From positions 1,426,001-1,490,000 of the forward strand of contig NZ_JANHMQ010000001.1 of assembly GCF_024609325.1 (NCBI RefSeq): a DNA stretch of 64,000 bases, read 5' to 3'. Under the pieces are notes generated by a model, which saw nothing but the letters and a program-made list of their open reading frames with translations, ran no database searches and was not told the DNA's origin. Both the position numbers and the translations under genes were made by a program. This document shows, in pieces, positions 7,205 through 15,463 of this stretch. Within the stretch, counting starts at the first letter, position 1, and every line of letters starts with the position of its first letter. The stretch is from Geothrix fuzhouensis (GTDB taxonomy: Bacteria; Acidobacteriota; Holophagae; Holophagales; Holophagaceae).

Positions 7205-7738
7205 ATGTGGCCTGTGCTGTTGCTCTTCCTGCTTCCCGTCGGGGGCGGCATCCCCGCTGGGGTGCTGCTCGCCCGGGCCAAGGGTCTGGCCTGGCCCCTG
7301 ACTGCCGGGCTGTACTTCGCGTCCGATGTGGTGCTGGCCCTCGCCTTTGAACCGATCCTCCGGCTGCTCGTGCTCCTGGCGGGGAAAGTCCCCGTGCTGG
7401 CGCGGTTTGGCGCGGCGCTGAAGGAGGCCATGGCCCGCAGCACGGCCCATCTGGGCGGCACCGGCGCGGGCCCCTTCGCCCTCGTCATGATCGCCTTCGG
7501 TGTGGACCCCATGACCGGGCGCGCCTCGGCCCTGGCGGCGGGGCATGGCTTCGTGATGGGCTGGGTGTTCGCGATCACGGGCGACATGCTCTACTACGCG
7601 GTCATCGCCATCACGACCCTGCGCCTGAACGCCTACATCCGCGACCCGAACACCACCATGTGGATCGTCCTCGGCGCCATGTTCATCGTGCCCATGGTGG
7701 TCCGTTATTTACGGTCCGTCATCCGGCCCCGGCCCTAG
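7205..7738 (+). CDS. uncharacterised multi-span inner-membrane protein
   Basis: A 177-residue protein that I cannot assign to a named family. It has four to five hydrophobic segments, approximately residues 3-22, 32-62, 90-105, 115-135 and 150-170, with short loops, and ends in a basic tail (RYLRSVIRPRP). ATG at 7205 is preferred over the TTG one codon earlier. A small perfect hairpin at 7156-7176 lies in its leader, about 30 bases upstream. It stands alone. A broken GC-rich hairpin follows its stop. Confidence 0.6.
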   Translation: MWPVLLLFLLPVGGGIPAGVLLARAKGLAWPLTAGLYFASDVVLALAFEPILRLLVLLAGKVPVLARFGAALKEAMARSTAHLGGTGAGPFALVMIAFGVDPMTGRASALAAGHGFVMGWVFAITGDMLYYAVIAITTLRLNAYIRDPNTTMWIVLGAMFIVPMVVRYLRSVIRPRP

Positions 7739-7742
7739 AACG

Positions 7743-7775
7743 GGCCCGCGCGGCCGGCGGCTTGCCGGTCGGGCC
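7743..7775. terminator. possible interrupted hairpin terminator
   Basis: GGCCCG (7743-7748) pairs with CGGGCC (7770-7775) and CCGGC (7754-7758) with GCCGG (7764-7768), separated by an internal loop. No T-run follows, so termination is only a guess. Confidence 0.3.
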
Positions 7776-7932
7776 TTCCTGGAAAATTCTGTGGCTCCGG
7801 TGTCCGGCGGAGCGAAGAATGGTGCCGTGGTAGGCCGATGCTGAAGAACCAGCTTTCCCACCATCCCAGATGTTTCTCAACGGGAAAGCGCTTCCCGGGG
7901 CCTTGCCCTGCCACGCCACCGAGGAGGTTGCC

Positions 7933-8685
7933 ATGCGCCTGAAAGGCAAGACCATTCTCGTCACCGGCGGGGCCAGCGGCATCGGCCTGGCCACTGGGGA
8001 ACGCTGCCTGCAAGAGGGCGCCCAGGTCGTCCTGGCGGATCTGCCCGGCTCCGCGGGCGAGCTGCGCGCGCAGGAGCTGGACGAGCATCACCCCGACCAC
8101 TGCCTCTTCCTGCCCTGCGATGTCACCTCCACCAGCCAGGTGGACCAGCTCATCGGCGATACGGTGGCGCACTTCGGCAGCCTGGACGGGGTGTTTAACA
8201 ACGCGGGCATCGGTGGCATGAGCCCCGCGGACACCTATACCGACGCAGCCTTCCTGCGGGTGATCGACATCAACCTGACTGGCGTGTTCCGCGTGGCCCG
8301 GGCCGCGCTGCGCCAGATGTACCAGCAGCGCCGAGGCAGCATCGTCAACTGTGCCTCGATCCTGGGCCTGTTCGGCCAGACCATGACGGCGGCCTACTCC
8401 ACCGCGAAGGGCGGCGTGGTGAACCTCACGCGCACGCTGGCGCTCGAAGCCGCCACCAAGGGCGTACGCGTGAACGCCGTGGGCCCCGGCTACATCGACA
8501 CGCCGCTGCTGGCGGCGCTGGACGCCAACGCCCGCGAGGCCCTCATCGAGCTGCATCCCCTGGGCCGCCTGGGCCGCCCGGAGGAAGTCGCCAACGCCGT
8601 GCTGTACCTGCTGAGCGACGAGGCCAGCTTCACCACCGGCGCCCTGCTAATGGTGGATGGCGGCTACACGGCTGGGAAGTCCTGA
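7933..8685 (+). CDS. short-chain dehydrogenase/reductase (SDR)
   Basis: A 250-residue classical SDR that oxidises or reduces an alcohol/ketone with NAD(P). The nucleotide-binding TGGASGIG motif is at residues 12-19, NNAG follows near residue 93, and the catalytic set includes Ser in VNCASILG and the YSTAKGG motif (Tyr and Lys). The C-terminal PEEVANAVLYLLSDEASF...G...DGGYT is typical. ATG at 7933 follows GAGGAGG. An aspartate (LADL) at the end of strand 2 favours NAD over NADP. The 3' end overlaps the convergent monooxygenase gene by 22 bases. Substrate unknown. Confidence 0.9.
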   Translation: MRLKGKTILVTGGASGIGLATGERCLQEGAQVVLADLPGSAGELRAQELDEHHPDHCLFLPCDVTSTSQVDQLIGDTVAHFGSLDGVFNNAGIGGMSPADTYTDAAFLRVIDINLTGVFRVARAALRQMYQQRRGSIVNCASILGLFGQTMTAAYSTAKGGVVNLTRTLALEAATKGVRVNAVGPGYIDTPLLAALDANAREALIELHPLGRLGRPEEVANAVLYLLSDEASFTTGALLMVDGGYTAGKS

Positions 8686-9032
8686 GGGCGGCGGGCCTGG
8701 TAGGTCCCCCGCACCATCTCGACGCCCCAGCGCTTCAGGGCCGCAGGCAGGTCGAACCCGAGCCGCTGGTAGTGGGTGCGGACCTGCCGGCCCGCGTCCC
8801 CGTAGGCTTCGCGGCTCGCCCAGGCGGCGAGGGTCACGAGGTTGAAGGTGGAAGCGCCGTCCCGCTGCTCGAGGACCAGGTGGCCGCGGAAGCCGGGCAG
8901 GGTGCGGATGAAGGCCAGGTTCTGCTCCATTCGGTCCGTGAACGCCGCCCGGTCGGCCTCGGGTACCACGAAGCAGTCGTGCAGGAAGTAGAGGCCGGGT
9001 TCGCGGCTCGGATCGAGGAAGACGTCGGACAT
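8664..9032 (-). CDS. antibiotic-biosynthesis-monooxygenase (ABM) domain protein
   Basis: A 122-residue protein with a ferredoxin-like ABM fold: LYFLHDCFVVPEADRAAFTDRM as the first strand/helix pair, then FIRTLPGFRGHLVLEQRDG and FNLVTLAAWASREAYGDA. ABM proteins are cofactor-free monooxygenases or haem-degrading enzymes, but many are uncharacterised. It is divergent from the AraC-type gene at 9148, with 115 bases between the two starts, so that regulator is a reasonable candidate controller. It converges on the SDR gene with a short overlap. Confidence 0.75.
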   Translation of the reverse strand: MSDVFLDPSREPGLYFLHDCFVVPEADRAAFTDRMEQNLAFIRTLPGFRGHLVLEQRDGASTFNLVTLAAWASREAYGDAGRQVRTHYQRLGFDLPAALKRWGVEMVRGTYQARRPQDFPAV

Positions 9033-9147
9033 GGGGGGCTCCTTTGGAGGCGGGTGGAACGGCCTGAGCCGCCCTCAGATTCTTGTCGCGACGGCCATTT
9101 GGAACTTGTATGAATTCAGCGACTCCCGGCAGGGGTAGGATCACCCC

Positions 9148-9930
9148 ATGCAGATCCACTCCTTCGCTCCCGGCGAAGCGCTCGCCCCTTTCATCCGCAC
9201 CTTCGAGATCATCGAGGCCGACGAGGCCACGGAGAAGCTGCTCGTGCCGGAGACAGGGCTGATCCTCGGCTTCCGCTACGCCGGATCCTCGAGCCTGCTG
9301 GACGGCCCCTCGCGGCTCGCGGTCCCCGATCAAGTCATGACGGGCCTGCGGGTCACCGCCCGTCGCATGCTCACCAGCGCCGGCAGCGGCCTCGTCCTGG
9401 CGAAGTTCCGGGACGGTGGCGCCGGGGCCTTTCTCGATCAACCGCTGCATCAGCTCTTCGGAGCGACCATCGCCCTCGAGGAGCTGATGGGCCCCCGGGA
9501 GGTGGAGACCGCCTCGGCCCGCATCCGGGCGGCACGCAGCCACCGGGAACGCGTGGACGCCCTCGAACGGTTCCTGCTCGTGCGGAAGGCGCGGAAGGCC
9601 TGGCAGGCGGACCCGCTTGTGGGGGCGACGCTGCGAGCCATCCACGCCGACCCGGGCGCGGTGCGCGTCGGCCCCCTCGCGCAGGACCTCGGGCTGAGCG
9701 TCGACGGGCTGGAGAAGCGGTTCCGCCGGAGCGTCGGGGCCTCCCCCAAACAGCTGGCCTCCATCCTCCGGCTGCGGCGGGCCATCGGCGCGCACCGCCA
9801 GGGCTCACCCCTGACCCGGCTCGCCCTTGACGCGGGGTACTACGATCAGGCGCACTTCATCCGGCAGGTCGTCGCCGCGGTCGGCGTGGCGCCAAGGGCT
9901 TTCCTCAATGCCGCGGAGTTCTGCCTCTGA
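9148..9930 (+). CDS. AraC-family transcriptional regulator
   Basis: A 260-residue regulator. The N-terminal half (residues 1-150) matches the ligand-sensing part of DUF6597-type AraC proteins (YAPSEALAPFIRTFE-like start). The C-terminal half has the two helix-turn-helix motifs: VGPLAQDLGLSVDGLEKRFRRSVGASPKQL and LTRLALDAGYYDQAHFIRQV, with the characteristic Y-DQAHF recognition helix. It probably controls the divergent ABM gene and/or itself. No ligand can be inferred. Confidence 0.9.
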   Translation: MQIHSFAPGEALAPFIRTFEIIEADEATEKLLVPETGLILGFRYAGSSSLLDGPSRLAVPDQVMTGLRVTARRMLTSAGSGLVLAKFRDGGAGAFLDQPLHQLFGATIALEELMGPREVETASARIRAARSHRERVDALERFLLVRKARKAWQADPLVGATLRAIHADPGAVRVGPLAQDLGLSVDGLEKRFRRSVGASPKQLASILRLRRAIGAHRQGSPLTRLALDAGYYDQAHFIRQVVAAVGVAPRAFLNAAEFCL

Positions 9931-9975
9931 CCTGGCCAGGGCCAGCCCGGCGCAGGCTTCAGCGTGCAGCGTGAC

Positions 9976-10452
9976 CTACTGGAGCACGTTCTTCTGGAAC
10001 GTGGTGACGATCTGGCCCGCCACGGCGGGCAAGACGTCATCGACCGAACCCTCGCGGGGGCCGACGCCTTCCACCTGAACCTGCTCGAGGCTTTCCCCTG
10101 ACGGGTCCTGGATGGCGAACTCGACGACGAAGGTCCGCGTGCCCTTCTCCACCCGCACCACCGTGACACTCAGCTGGTACGGGCTGTCGGGACGAATGAC
10201 GTCCCCAAGGGACCTTTCCAGCGCCACGGCGAACAGCCAGGCGCGCTCCGGGGTCTGCCAGCCGATCTTGCCATCCCAGGCCACGCCGCGCTCACGCTCG
10301 AAGCCCTTGGGGAGGCTGAAGGGCAGCTGCTTGGGATCCTGAGCCGCCGCCTTCTTGTAGACCGGGGCCCGGCCCGCATCGAGCGAACCACGCGCCGACA
10401 GCGCAGGCCCTGCGAGTCCCAGCAGGGCCATCAAGGTGCAAAGACTCCTCAT
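9976..10452 (-). CDS. exported protein of unknown function
   Basis: A 158-residue protein with a signal peptide (MRSLCTLMALLGLAGPALSA). The start at 10452 is chosen because GGAGGAA lies about 8 bases upstream and the hydrophobic leader starts there. The mature part contains a mixed alpha/beta segment with YQLSVTVVRVEKGTRTFVVEFAIQD and ends in a helical tail (VLPAVAGQIVTTFQKNVLQ). I do not recognise the family. The style resembles small periplasmic proteins that are conserved within one phylum. Confidence 0.6.
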   Translation of the reverse strand: MRSLCTLMALLGLAGPALSARGSLDAGRAPVYKKAAAQDPKQLPFSLPKGFERERGVAWDGKIGWQTPERAWLFAVALERSLGDVIRPDSPYQLSVTVVRVEKGTRTFVVEFAIQDPSGESLEQVQVEGVGPREGSVDDVLPAVAGQIVTTFQKNVLQ

Positions 10453-10719
10453 CACGGGCGATTCCTCCGGAGACGGGTTTCGAAATGGGGTTGGAAGGCA
10501 ATGGGTCAGAGCGTGTCTGGACAGGGGTTGCAAAACCTTTCACCGTCTATCGGCAGAATTCCGCGTGGCGTGAGCGATTTTCCCAGCTCCGGATCAGCTT
10601 GGAGGACCTGCGCACGACGGGGGCCCCAGCCTACCTGCGAGCCATCCGGAGACACCTGGCAGGACTGGGCCAAAAACCTGCGAGGTCACGGATTCTTCTG
10701 AAGCTGGGATACTGCGATC

Positions 10720-11505
10720 ATGTCGCCCCCGGCTCCCGCCCCTCAGCGCACGCCTGCGGATCGCCCGCTGGTGGTGCTGCTCCCCGGCATGGACGGCACG
10801 GGGCTGATGTTCGAGCCGTTCGTGAAGGCCCTCGGCGGGTTCAGGACGCGGGTGGTGCGCTACCCGGAGGGCCTGACCTCCTATGCGGCCTGCCTGCACT
10901 TCGCCCGGGTGCAGCTGCCCCGGGACCGGCCCTTCATCCTGCTGGGGGAATCCTTCTCGGGCCCCGTGGCCATGGCCTTGGCCGCCGAACAACCGGAGGG
11001 CCTGGTGGCTCTGGTGCTCTGCGGCACCTTCGCCCGGAATCCCCGGCCTGGCCTGGCCTGGACGGCACCGCTGCTCGGGCTGCTGCCCGCCCGGCGACTG
11101 CCCCTGTTCCTGATCCGCTACCTGCTGTTGGGCTCCTGGGCCACGGAGCCGCTGCTGGACCGAGTGTGGGCCATGCTGCCCCAGGTCCCCGCCGCCACCC
11201 TGAAGGGCCGCCTGCGGTCGGTGCTGTCCGTGGACCACACGCCCATCCTCTGGCGCATCCAGGTGCCCGTCCTGGTCCTGCGCGGGGATAAAGATCGGCT
11301 GGTGCCGCCCGAGGCCACGGATTGGCTCCGCACCCACCTGCCCACCCTCGACATCGCCACCCTCCACGGCCCCCATTGGCTGCTGCAGACCCGCCCCGAA
11401 GCCGCCACCCAGGCCATCGTCGCCTTCCTGGACCGCCTGCCGGCTCCGGTTGACACCCGCCGAGAGGAAGCTGCCGCGCCGGGGAGGAACAGCCAGGAGC
11501 GGTGA
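10720..11505 (+). CDS. alpha/beta-hydrolase
   Basis: A 261-residue hydrolase. The nucleophile elbow GESFSG (Ser near residue 78) and the oxyanion region LPGMDGTGLMFEPF are typical of the AB_hydrolase family. RGDKDRLVPP carries the probable catalytic aspartate and LHGPHWLLQTRPE the histidine. The LLPGMDGTG start resembles carboxylesterases of the BioH/pimeloyl-ACP esterase type, but the substrate is not predictable. It ends about 40 bases before the next gene and may be co-transcribed with it. Confidence 0.8.
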   Translation: MSPPAPAPQRTPADRPLVVLLPGMDGTGLMFEPFVKALGGFRTRVVRYPEGLTSYAACLHFARVQLPRDRPFILLGESFSGPVAMALAAEQPEGLVALVLCGTFARNPRPGLAWTAPLLGLLPARRLPLFLIRYLLLGSWATEPLLDRVWAMLPQVPAATLKGRLRSVLSVDHTPILWRIQVPVLVLRGDKDRLVPPEATDWLRTHLPTLDIATLHGPHWLLQTRPEAATQAIVAFLDRLPAPVDTRREEAAAPGRNSQER

Positions 11506-11547
11506 AGGAGCGGTGAACCGGGCGGCGCTTCCTGGGATACTCCCCCC

Positions 11548-12126
11548 ATGTCGCCCCTCGCCCGCCCCGTCGTCCGCTGGTCCCTCCTCATCGGCCTCTG
11601 GGCCCTGGTGATCGCGGTGCTGTGGATTCTGCTGGTGCAGGTCTTCCTGCTGGCCCTGAACCCCTTCTGCCACGCCCAGCGGCCGGGGGTGGCCTATGTC
11701 CAGGTGCGCAGCGTGGACCGGGATGTGGACAGCCAGATCACCGACTTTGTCACGGTGAAGCACGGCGACGCGGAACGGGTGCTGCGCCTTGCCAAAGCTG
11801 AGGCGGCGGAGCTTCGCCCGGAGGATGAGGTGTGGATCCTAGATGCGTGGTACGCGGACGGCCTGCGCCCCACCCAGTTCCGGCTCACCTTCTTGCGCGT
11901 GTTGCTGGAGTACCCGGTGCTCCTGCTGCTACCGGCCGCGTGGGGTCTCTGGTACGTGCGCAAGGCCAAGCGGAAGGCCGACGCCGCCCCACCCCCGCCC
12001 GTCCGCCGCACGTTCACCGATGACTTCCACCTCCGCGCCCAGCGCTTCGCGAAACCGGGAACCACCGACGTTGAAGGGTCCACCGACAAAGCAAATCAGC
12101 CACCGATGAACACCGATGAACACTGA
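11548..12126 (+). CDS. uncharacterised two-span membrane protein with repeat-derived tail
   Basis: A 192-residue protein with one transmembrane helix near residues 12-37, a central soluble domain of about 80 residues and a second helix near residues 112-132, then a basic stretch (RKAKRKAD) and a proline-rich tail. It looks like a DUF3592-type membrane protein, but that is only an impression. The last dozen codons (KANQPPMNTDEH) are read from the 10-bp-period repeat starting near 12101, so the natural C-terminus was probably changed by repeat insertion. Confidence 0.6.
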   Translation: MSPLARPVVRWSLLIGLWALVIAVLWILLVQVFLLALNPFCHAQRPGVAYVQVRSVDRDVDSQITDFVTVKHGDAERVLRLAKAEAAELRPEDEVWILDAWYADGLRPTQFRLTFLRVLLEYPVLLLLPAAWGLWYVRKAKRKADAAPPPPVRRTFTDDFHLRAQRFAKPGTTDVEGSTDKANQPPMNTDEH

Positions 12127-12150
12127 TGAACACTGATGAACACTGATTAA
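12101..12150 (+). repeat. five tandem 10-bp units (CACYGATGAA)
   Basis: CACCGATGAA twice, CACTGATGAA twice and CACTGATTAA follow one another without gaps. Units of this type flank the 208-bp palindromes elsewhere in the window. Here they overlap the 3' end of the preceding gene and provide its stop codon. Confidence 0.9.
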
Positions 12151-12216
12151 AAGCTGATAAGAGCTGGAGAACCCGGTTAAAAGCTGAACCTGCAGATGGC
12201 ACAGAAAAGGCCTTGG

Positions 12217-12434
12217 ATCCACAGATTCCATGGATTCACACAGATTAGAGCGGAAGCCGGGTTCCATTTGGGGAGTGTGCTTCGTGAACATGCGCTCCAG
12301 CGGGGGCGCCAGGGTCGTGCCTTTTCGGAGGGCGCGGGCCTGGCGCCCCCACGGACCTCCGGCAGGGCCGGAGGCCGCCTTCGGCGGGCCCATGTATGTT
12401 GGGTCGGGGCCCATCAGTGAAAATCCGTGGTTCC
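12217..12434 (-). repeat. palindromic repeat, divergent copy E
   Basis: Read on the minus strand, the core CATGGGCCCGCCGAAGGCGG, a GGGGGCGCC box and an AAAAGGCACG box match copies A-D in order. The ends differ: CCACAGATTCCATGGATTCA at the left on the plus strand and ATCAGTGAAAATCCGTGG at the right. It is thus a related subfamily with changed termini. Together with the arms at 12101 and 12491 it accounts for the gene-free stretch 12127-12564. Confidence 0.7.
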
Positions 12435-12490
12435 AACCTTTTGGTCTTATAAAGCATCGGGCTGAGGTTCAACGGTACTGTAGGTCATTC

Positions 12491-12515
12491 TTTTATCGGT
12501 GTACATCGGTGGTTC
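12491..12515 (-). repeat. inverted 10-bp-period repeat
   Basis: TTTTATCGGTGTACATCGGTGG is the complement of the CACCGATGAA units at 12101-12150, so copy E is again bracketed by inverted arms. Confidence 0.75.
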
Positions 12516-12564
12516 CAGCGATCTTCAGCCCAGGGTTCCGCTACCCCATGGGGTCTTTCGCCTC

Positions 12565-13416
12565 CTACTTCTCGGGCTTGGGGGTCCAGAAGGCGGGATC
12601 GCTGGCGACCACTGAAGGCGCGGGGTAGCTCAGCTTGGGGTTGAAGGCGAAGAGCTGATTCTCCACGCCGTTGACCGTATCCGTGAACGTCTTCTGCATG
12701 CCCTTGCGGCCCTCCTCGCCGAGGGCCTCCTGGAAGGCTTTGTCGGCGGCGTCCATGCCGTCCAGGTCCCCCAGGGACTTCATGGGCCGCAGGGCGACGT
12801 AGGTCGGCGACCAGGTACCGGCGGCGACCTCGTAGAAGGCGAAGGAAGCCGGGTAATGGCTCTTCTCATAGGCGGCGAGCGCCGTCTTCACGCCTTCCTC
12901 GAAGACCCTGCCCATGCCCTGCTTCACGCGGAAGATGCGGATCCGGAAGTACCGCATCTTGCCGATCTCCACGGGCGGGCCGAAGCTCAGATCCTTGCGA
13001 AGGGTTCCCAGAAAGCTGCGGGTACTGCTGAGGTGGTCGCCGTCCTTCTGGGCGATCGCATCGATCTCCCCTTTGAAGACCGGGTTCTTGTCCGCCTCGT
13101 TCTGCTTGGCTTCCCAATCCGCGTACGAGCCGTAGCCCATGATGAACCAGGCCTCGGAGGGCCCCGTCAGCGAGGTCATCCCCAGGTAGTGGTCGGTGGA
13201 CTTGCCCTTGGCGAGCACCCGGCTCCAGGCGGACTCGGTGACCGCGTGGCCTGCCGCGTGGCCGGGTTTGACCTCTTCCCGGTAGAACATCATGAGCGGG
13301 GGCGGCGGCTGGGGCCCGCTCTGGGCCTGCAGGGCCGTGAAGGATGGCGCCAGCAGGGCTGGGGCCACGAGGAAGGCCAGCCGGGAGAATCGCGATGAAA
13401 CGGGTGGAACGTTCAT
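12565..13416 (-). CDS. exported two-domain ABM/NIPSNAP-like protein, function unknown
   Basis: A 283-residue protein with a signal peptide (RLAFLVAPALLAPSFTALQAQ). After a proline-rich linker it has two similar alpha+beta halves, MFYREEVKPGHAAGHAVTESAW and YFRIRIFRVKQGMGRVFEEGV, each beginning with a strand and a long helix as in dimeric ferredoxin-like ABM or NIPSNAP proteins. WFIMGYGSYADWEAKQ and SYADWE-type loops support that. It is a single gene, preceded by the AT-rich intergenic region 13417-13537 that probably contains its promoter. The true role is unknown. Confidence 0.65.
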   Translation of the reverse strand: MNVPPVSSRFSRLAFLVAPALLAPSFTALQAQSGPQPPPPLMMFYREEVKPGHAAGHAVTESAWSRVLAKGKSTDHYLGMTSLTGPSEAWFIMGYGSYADWEAKQNEADKNPVFKGEIDAIAQKDGDHLSSTRSFLGTLRKDLSFGPPVEIGKMRYFRIRIFRVKQGMGRVFEEGVKTALAAYEKSHYPASFAFYEVAAGTWSPTYVALRPMKSLGDLDGMDAADKAFQEALGEEGRKGMQKTFTDTVNGVENQLFAFNPKLSYPAPSVVASDPAFWTPKPEK

Positions 13417-13537
13417 GGAAGCCCACCTCCAGAGGGCGGCCCCGAGCCTAATCCCAATCCATTGACCGTACCTAGTAATTTTTATGTTGTAACACGATTT
13501 AACGATCTGTTTAATCCAATTATAAACCTGGTGGTAT

Positions 13538-14197
13538 CTAACTTTTAGTTTGAATGCCTGCGGTTGTCCATGCTCGGCGGAGCTGGCCCCGCAGGCGCTG
13601 GACGGCCGCGGGATAGGCGGTCTTGTCGCCGTAGAGGTGGTACTCGGCGGCGGGCGTGGGGGCCAGGTCGCGCAGGCGGGGCCCGTACTTGGCCTGGAGC
13701 AGGGCGAGAATCTGCTCGTAGCGCCATAAGGCCTCGTAGCGCACCGGCTCGCGCCAGATCTCGCGGGGGCCCAGGCGGATCACCAGGTCCTCGCCCTCCT
13801 GATCCCAACCCAGGTCCAGCAGGGACTCCGCCAGGTCGGGCAGCTGGCTGGCCATCCGCAGCTTCAGGCGGTTGAAGCGGTCGCGGCCGCTCTCGATCAG
13901 GCCGAGGTAGGACCGTTCCCCCGGCGACAATCGCGCCGCGTGAGCCTGCCACTCCTCCAGGGTGGGGTGGGGCACCACGGCCAGCATGGGCCGGGCCCCC
14001 AGGCCATGCTCACCGGGGCACTGGCAGTCCTGCAAGGCGTCATAAAGCTCAGTCCAGCCCTCCTCGAAGGTACCCGTCCAGCCGCAGGTGGGACAGGTGA
14101 GGGGGCGGGTCCTCCAGTCGCCGAAGTAGTCCAGGATGAGCGCGACCACGGGGCCTCCAAGGATGCAGAATCCAGTCTTCCCGCATCCGATGGACAC
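13538..14197 (-). CDS. zinc-ribbon protein of unknown function
   Basis: A 219-residue protein with CPTCGW near residue 35 and a second cysteine pair in DCQCPGEHG about 20 residues later, forming a likely zinc ribbon. The rest is helical (LSPGERSYLGLIESGRDRFNRLKLR and REPVRYEALWRYEQILALLQAKYG), and a glyoxylate-like ending is not recognisable. It begins 12 bases after the stop of the MFS gene upstream and is the last gene of a three-gene minus-strand operon with the epimerase-like gene. Start uncertain; a start near VVALILDYFGDW (GTG) would also keep the ribbon. Confidence 0.55.
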   Translation of the reverse strand: MSIGCGKTGFCILGGPVVALILDYFGDWRTRPLTCPTCGWTGTFEEGWTELYDALQDCQCPGEHGLGARPMLAVVPHPTLEEWQAHAARLSPGERSYLGLIESGRDRFNRLKLRMASQLPDLAESLLDLGWDQEGEDLVIRLGPREIWREPVRYEALWRYEQILALLQAKYGPRLRDLAPTPAAEYHLYGDKTAYPAAVQRLRGQLRRAWTTAGIQTKS

Positions 14198-14209
14198 TCC
14201 CTGTCCAGT

Positions 14210-15463
14210 TCAACTCTTCTCCGACTTGCCGACCTCCGACGAGCGGAAGCTCCGGTACAGCAGCAGGTCGTAGAGGATCTTCAGCCCGCCGGCGATGAGG
14301 AAGGGCGCCCCAGCCAGGGCGGGCACGGCCAGCAGGGGCCCGGCCAGCACCGGCGAAATGGCGGCCCCGGTGGTGCGGGCGATGCCGGTCACGCCAGCGG
14401 CGGCGGAGCGCTCGTCCGGGGCCACCACCGCCATGGTGTAGGCCTGGCGGGTGGGCACGTCCATCTGCGAGATGCTGAACCGCAGCAGCAGCATGGCGAC
14501 GGCCAGGGGCAGGGTCGGCATGAGCGGCACCAGGATCAGCAGCACATTCGAGGGGATGTGGGTGAACACCATAGTGCGGATGAGCCCGATCTTCGCCGCC
14601 AGCTTCACGGCATAGAGCGACGAGAGCCCGGCCAGGATGTTGGCCGCGAAGAAGATGGAGCCCAGCGCCCCCGGCGCCACGCCGAACTTCACATGGAACC
14701 AGTAGGCCACGATGCTCTGGATGACGAAGCCCCCGGCGAAGGCGTCCAGCGAGAACAGGGCCGAGAGGCGCAGCACCACCCCCTTGGAGGCGTGCAGGCC
14801 CCAGCGGCTGGCGTGGGCCGCGGCGGGCGGCGCCTCCACGGTCGGCGACATCCGCGTGAAGAGCACCGCGAGAACCATCCCCACGGCAGCGTAGGCGAAG
14901 ACCAGCACCCGGTAGCTGGCCACGGGGGCGTGACCGGCAGCCTGGAGGGCCTGGGCGGACCAGCCTCCGGCCAGGGCGCCGAGGGCGGTGGCGAAGGAGC
15001 CGGTCAGGTTGTACCAGGCGAAGACACCGGTGCGCCGTTCCCCGGGCAGCACCTGGGAGAGGGCGGCCTGCTCGATGGCCAGGAAGGGGCCCACCTCGTT
15101 GCCCGAGGGGCTGATAACCCCGAAGGTGGCCGCCAGCACCAGCACGGTGAAGTCGCCGCTGAGCGCGAAGGGGATGCCCGCGCCGACCATGAGGGCCGCG
15201 CCCACCAGCAGCATCTTCTTCCGGCCCAGGCGATCGGCGTGGAGCGTAATCCAGAGCGAGATGAGCGTATCGCCCACCAGCGTGAGCGTGAGCAGCAGGC
15301 CGATGCGCGCCTCGCTGAACCCCAGCCCCGCCAGGTAGAGCACCAGCACCACGGACAGGAACCCGTACGAGAACATCCGCGCCGCCCGGGTCACGAAGAG
15401 CAGGCGCCCATCCGGGCCCAGGGGAGTGCCCGCGGGAACCTGGCTGCGGGTGTTCAAAGGCAT
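14210..15463 (-). CDS. MFS transporter
   Basis: A 417-residue major facilitator with about 12 transmembrane segments. The A-like motif between helices 2 and 3 is ITLHADRLGRKKMLL, and the helix-5 region contains EQAALSQVLPGERRTGVFAWYN. It is most likely a drug or small-solute/H+ exporter; the substrate cannot be predicted. The start at 15463 (MPLNTRSQ) overlaps the end of the upstream epimerase-like gene by 10 bases, which suggests translational coupling. Confidence 0.85.
   Translation of the reverse strand: MPLNTRSQVPAGTPLGPDGRLLFVTRAARMFSYGFLSVVLVLYLAGLGFSEARIGLLLTLTLVGDTLISLWITLHADRLGRKKMLLVGAALMVGAGIPFALSGDFTVLVLAATFGVISPSGNEVGPFLAIEQAALSQVLPGERRTGVFAWYNLTGSFATALGALAGGWSAQALQAAGHAPVASYRVLVFAYAAVGMVLAVLFTRMSPTVEAPPAAAHASRWGLHASKGVVLRLSALFSLDAFAGGFVIQSIVAYWFHVKFGVAPGALGSIFFAANILAGLSSLYAVKLAAKIGLIRTMVFTHIPSNVLLILVPLMPTLPLAVAMLLLRFSISQMDVPTRQAYTMAVVAPDERSAAAGVTGIARTTGAAISPVLAGPLLAVPALAGAPFLIAGGLKILYDLLLYRSFRSSEVGKSEKS

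Noticed and set aside
12101..12150. Tandem repeat considered as a CRISPR array
   Set aside because: Units are 10 bp with no spacers, and no cas genes are present.
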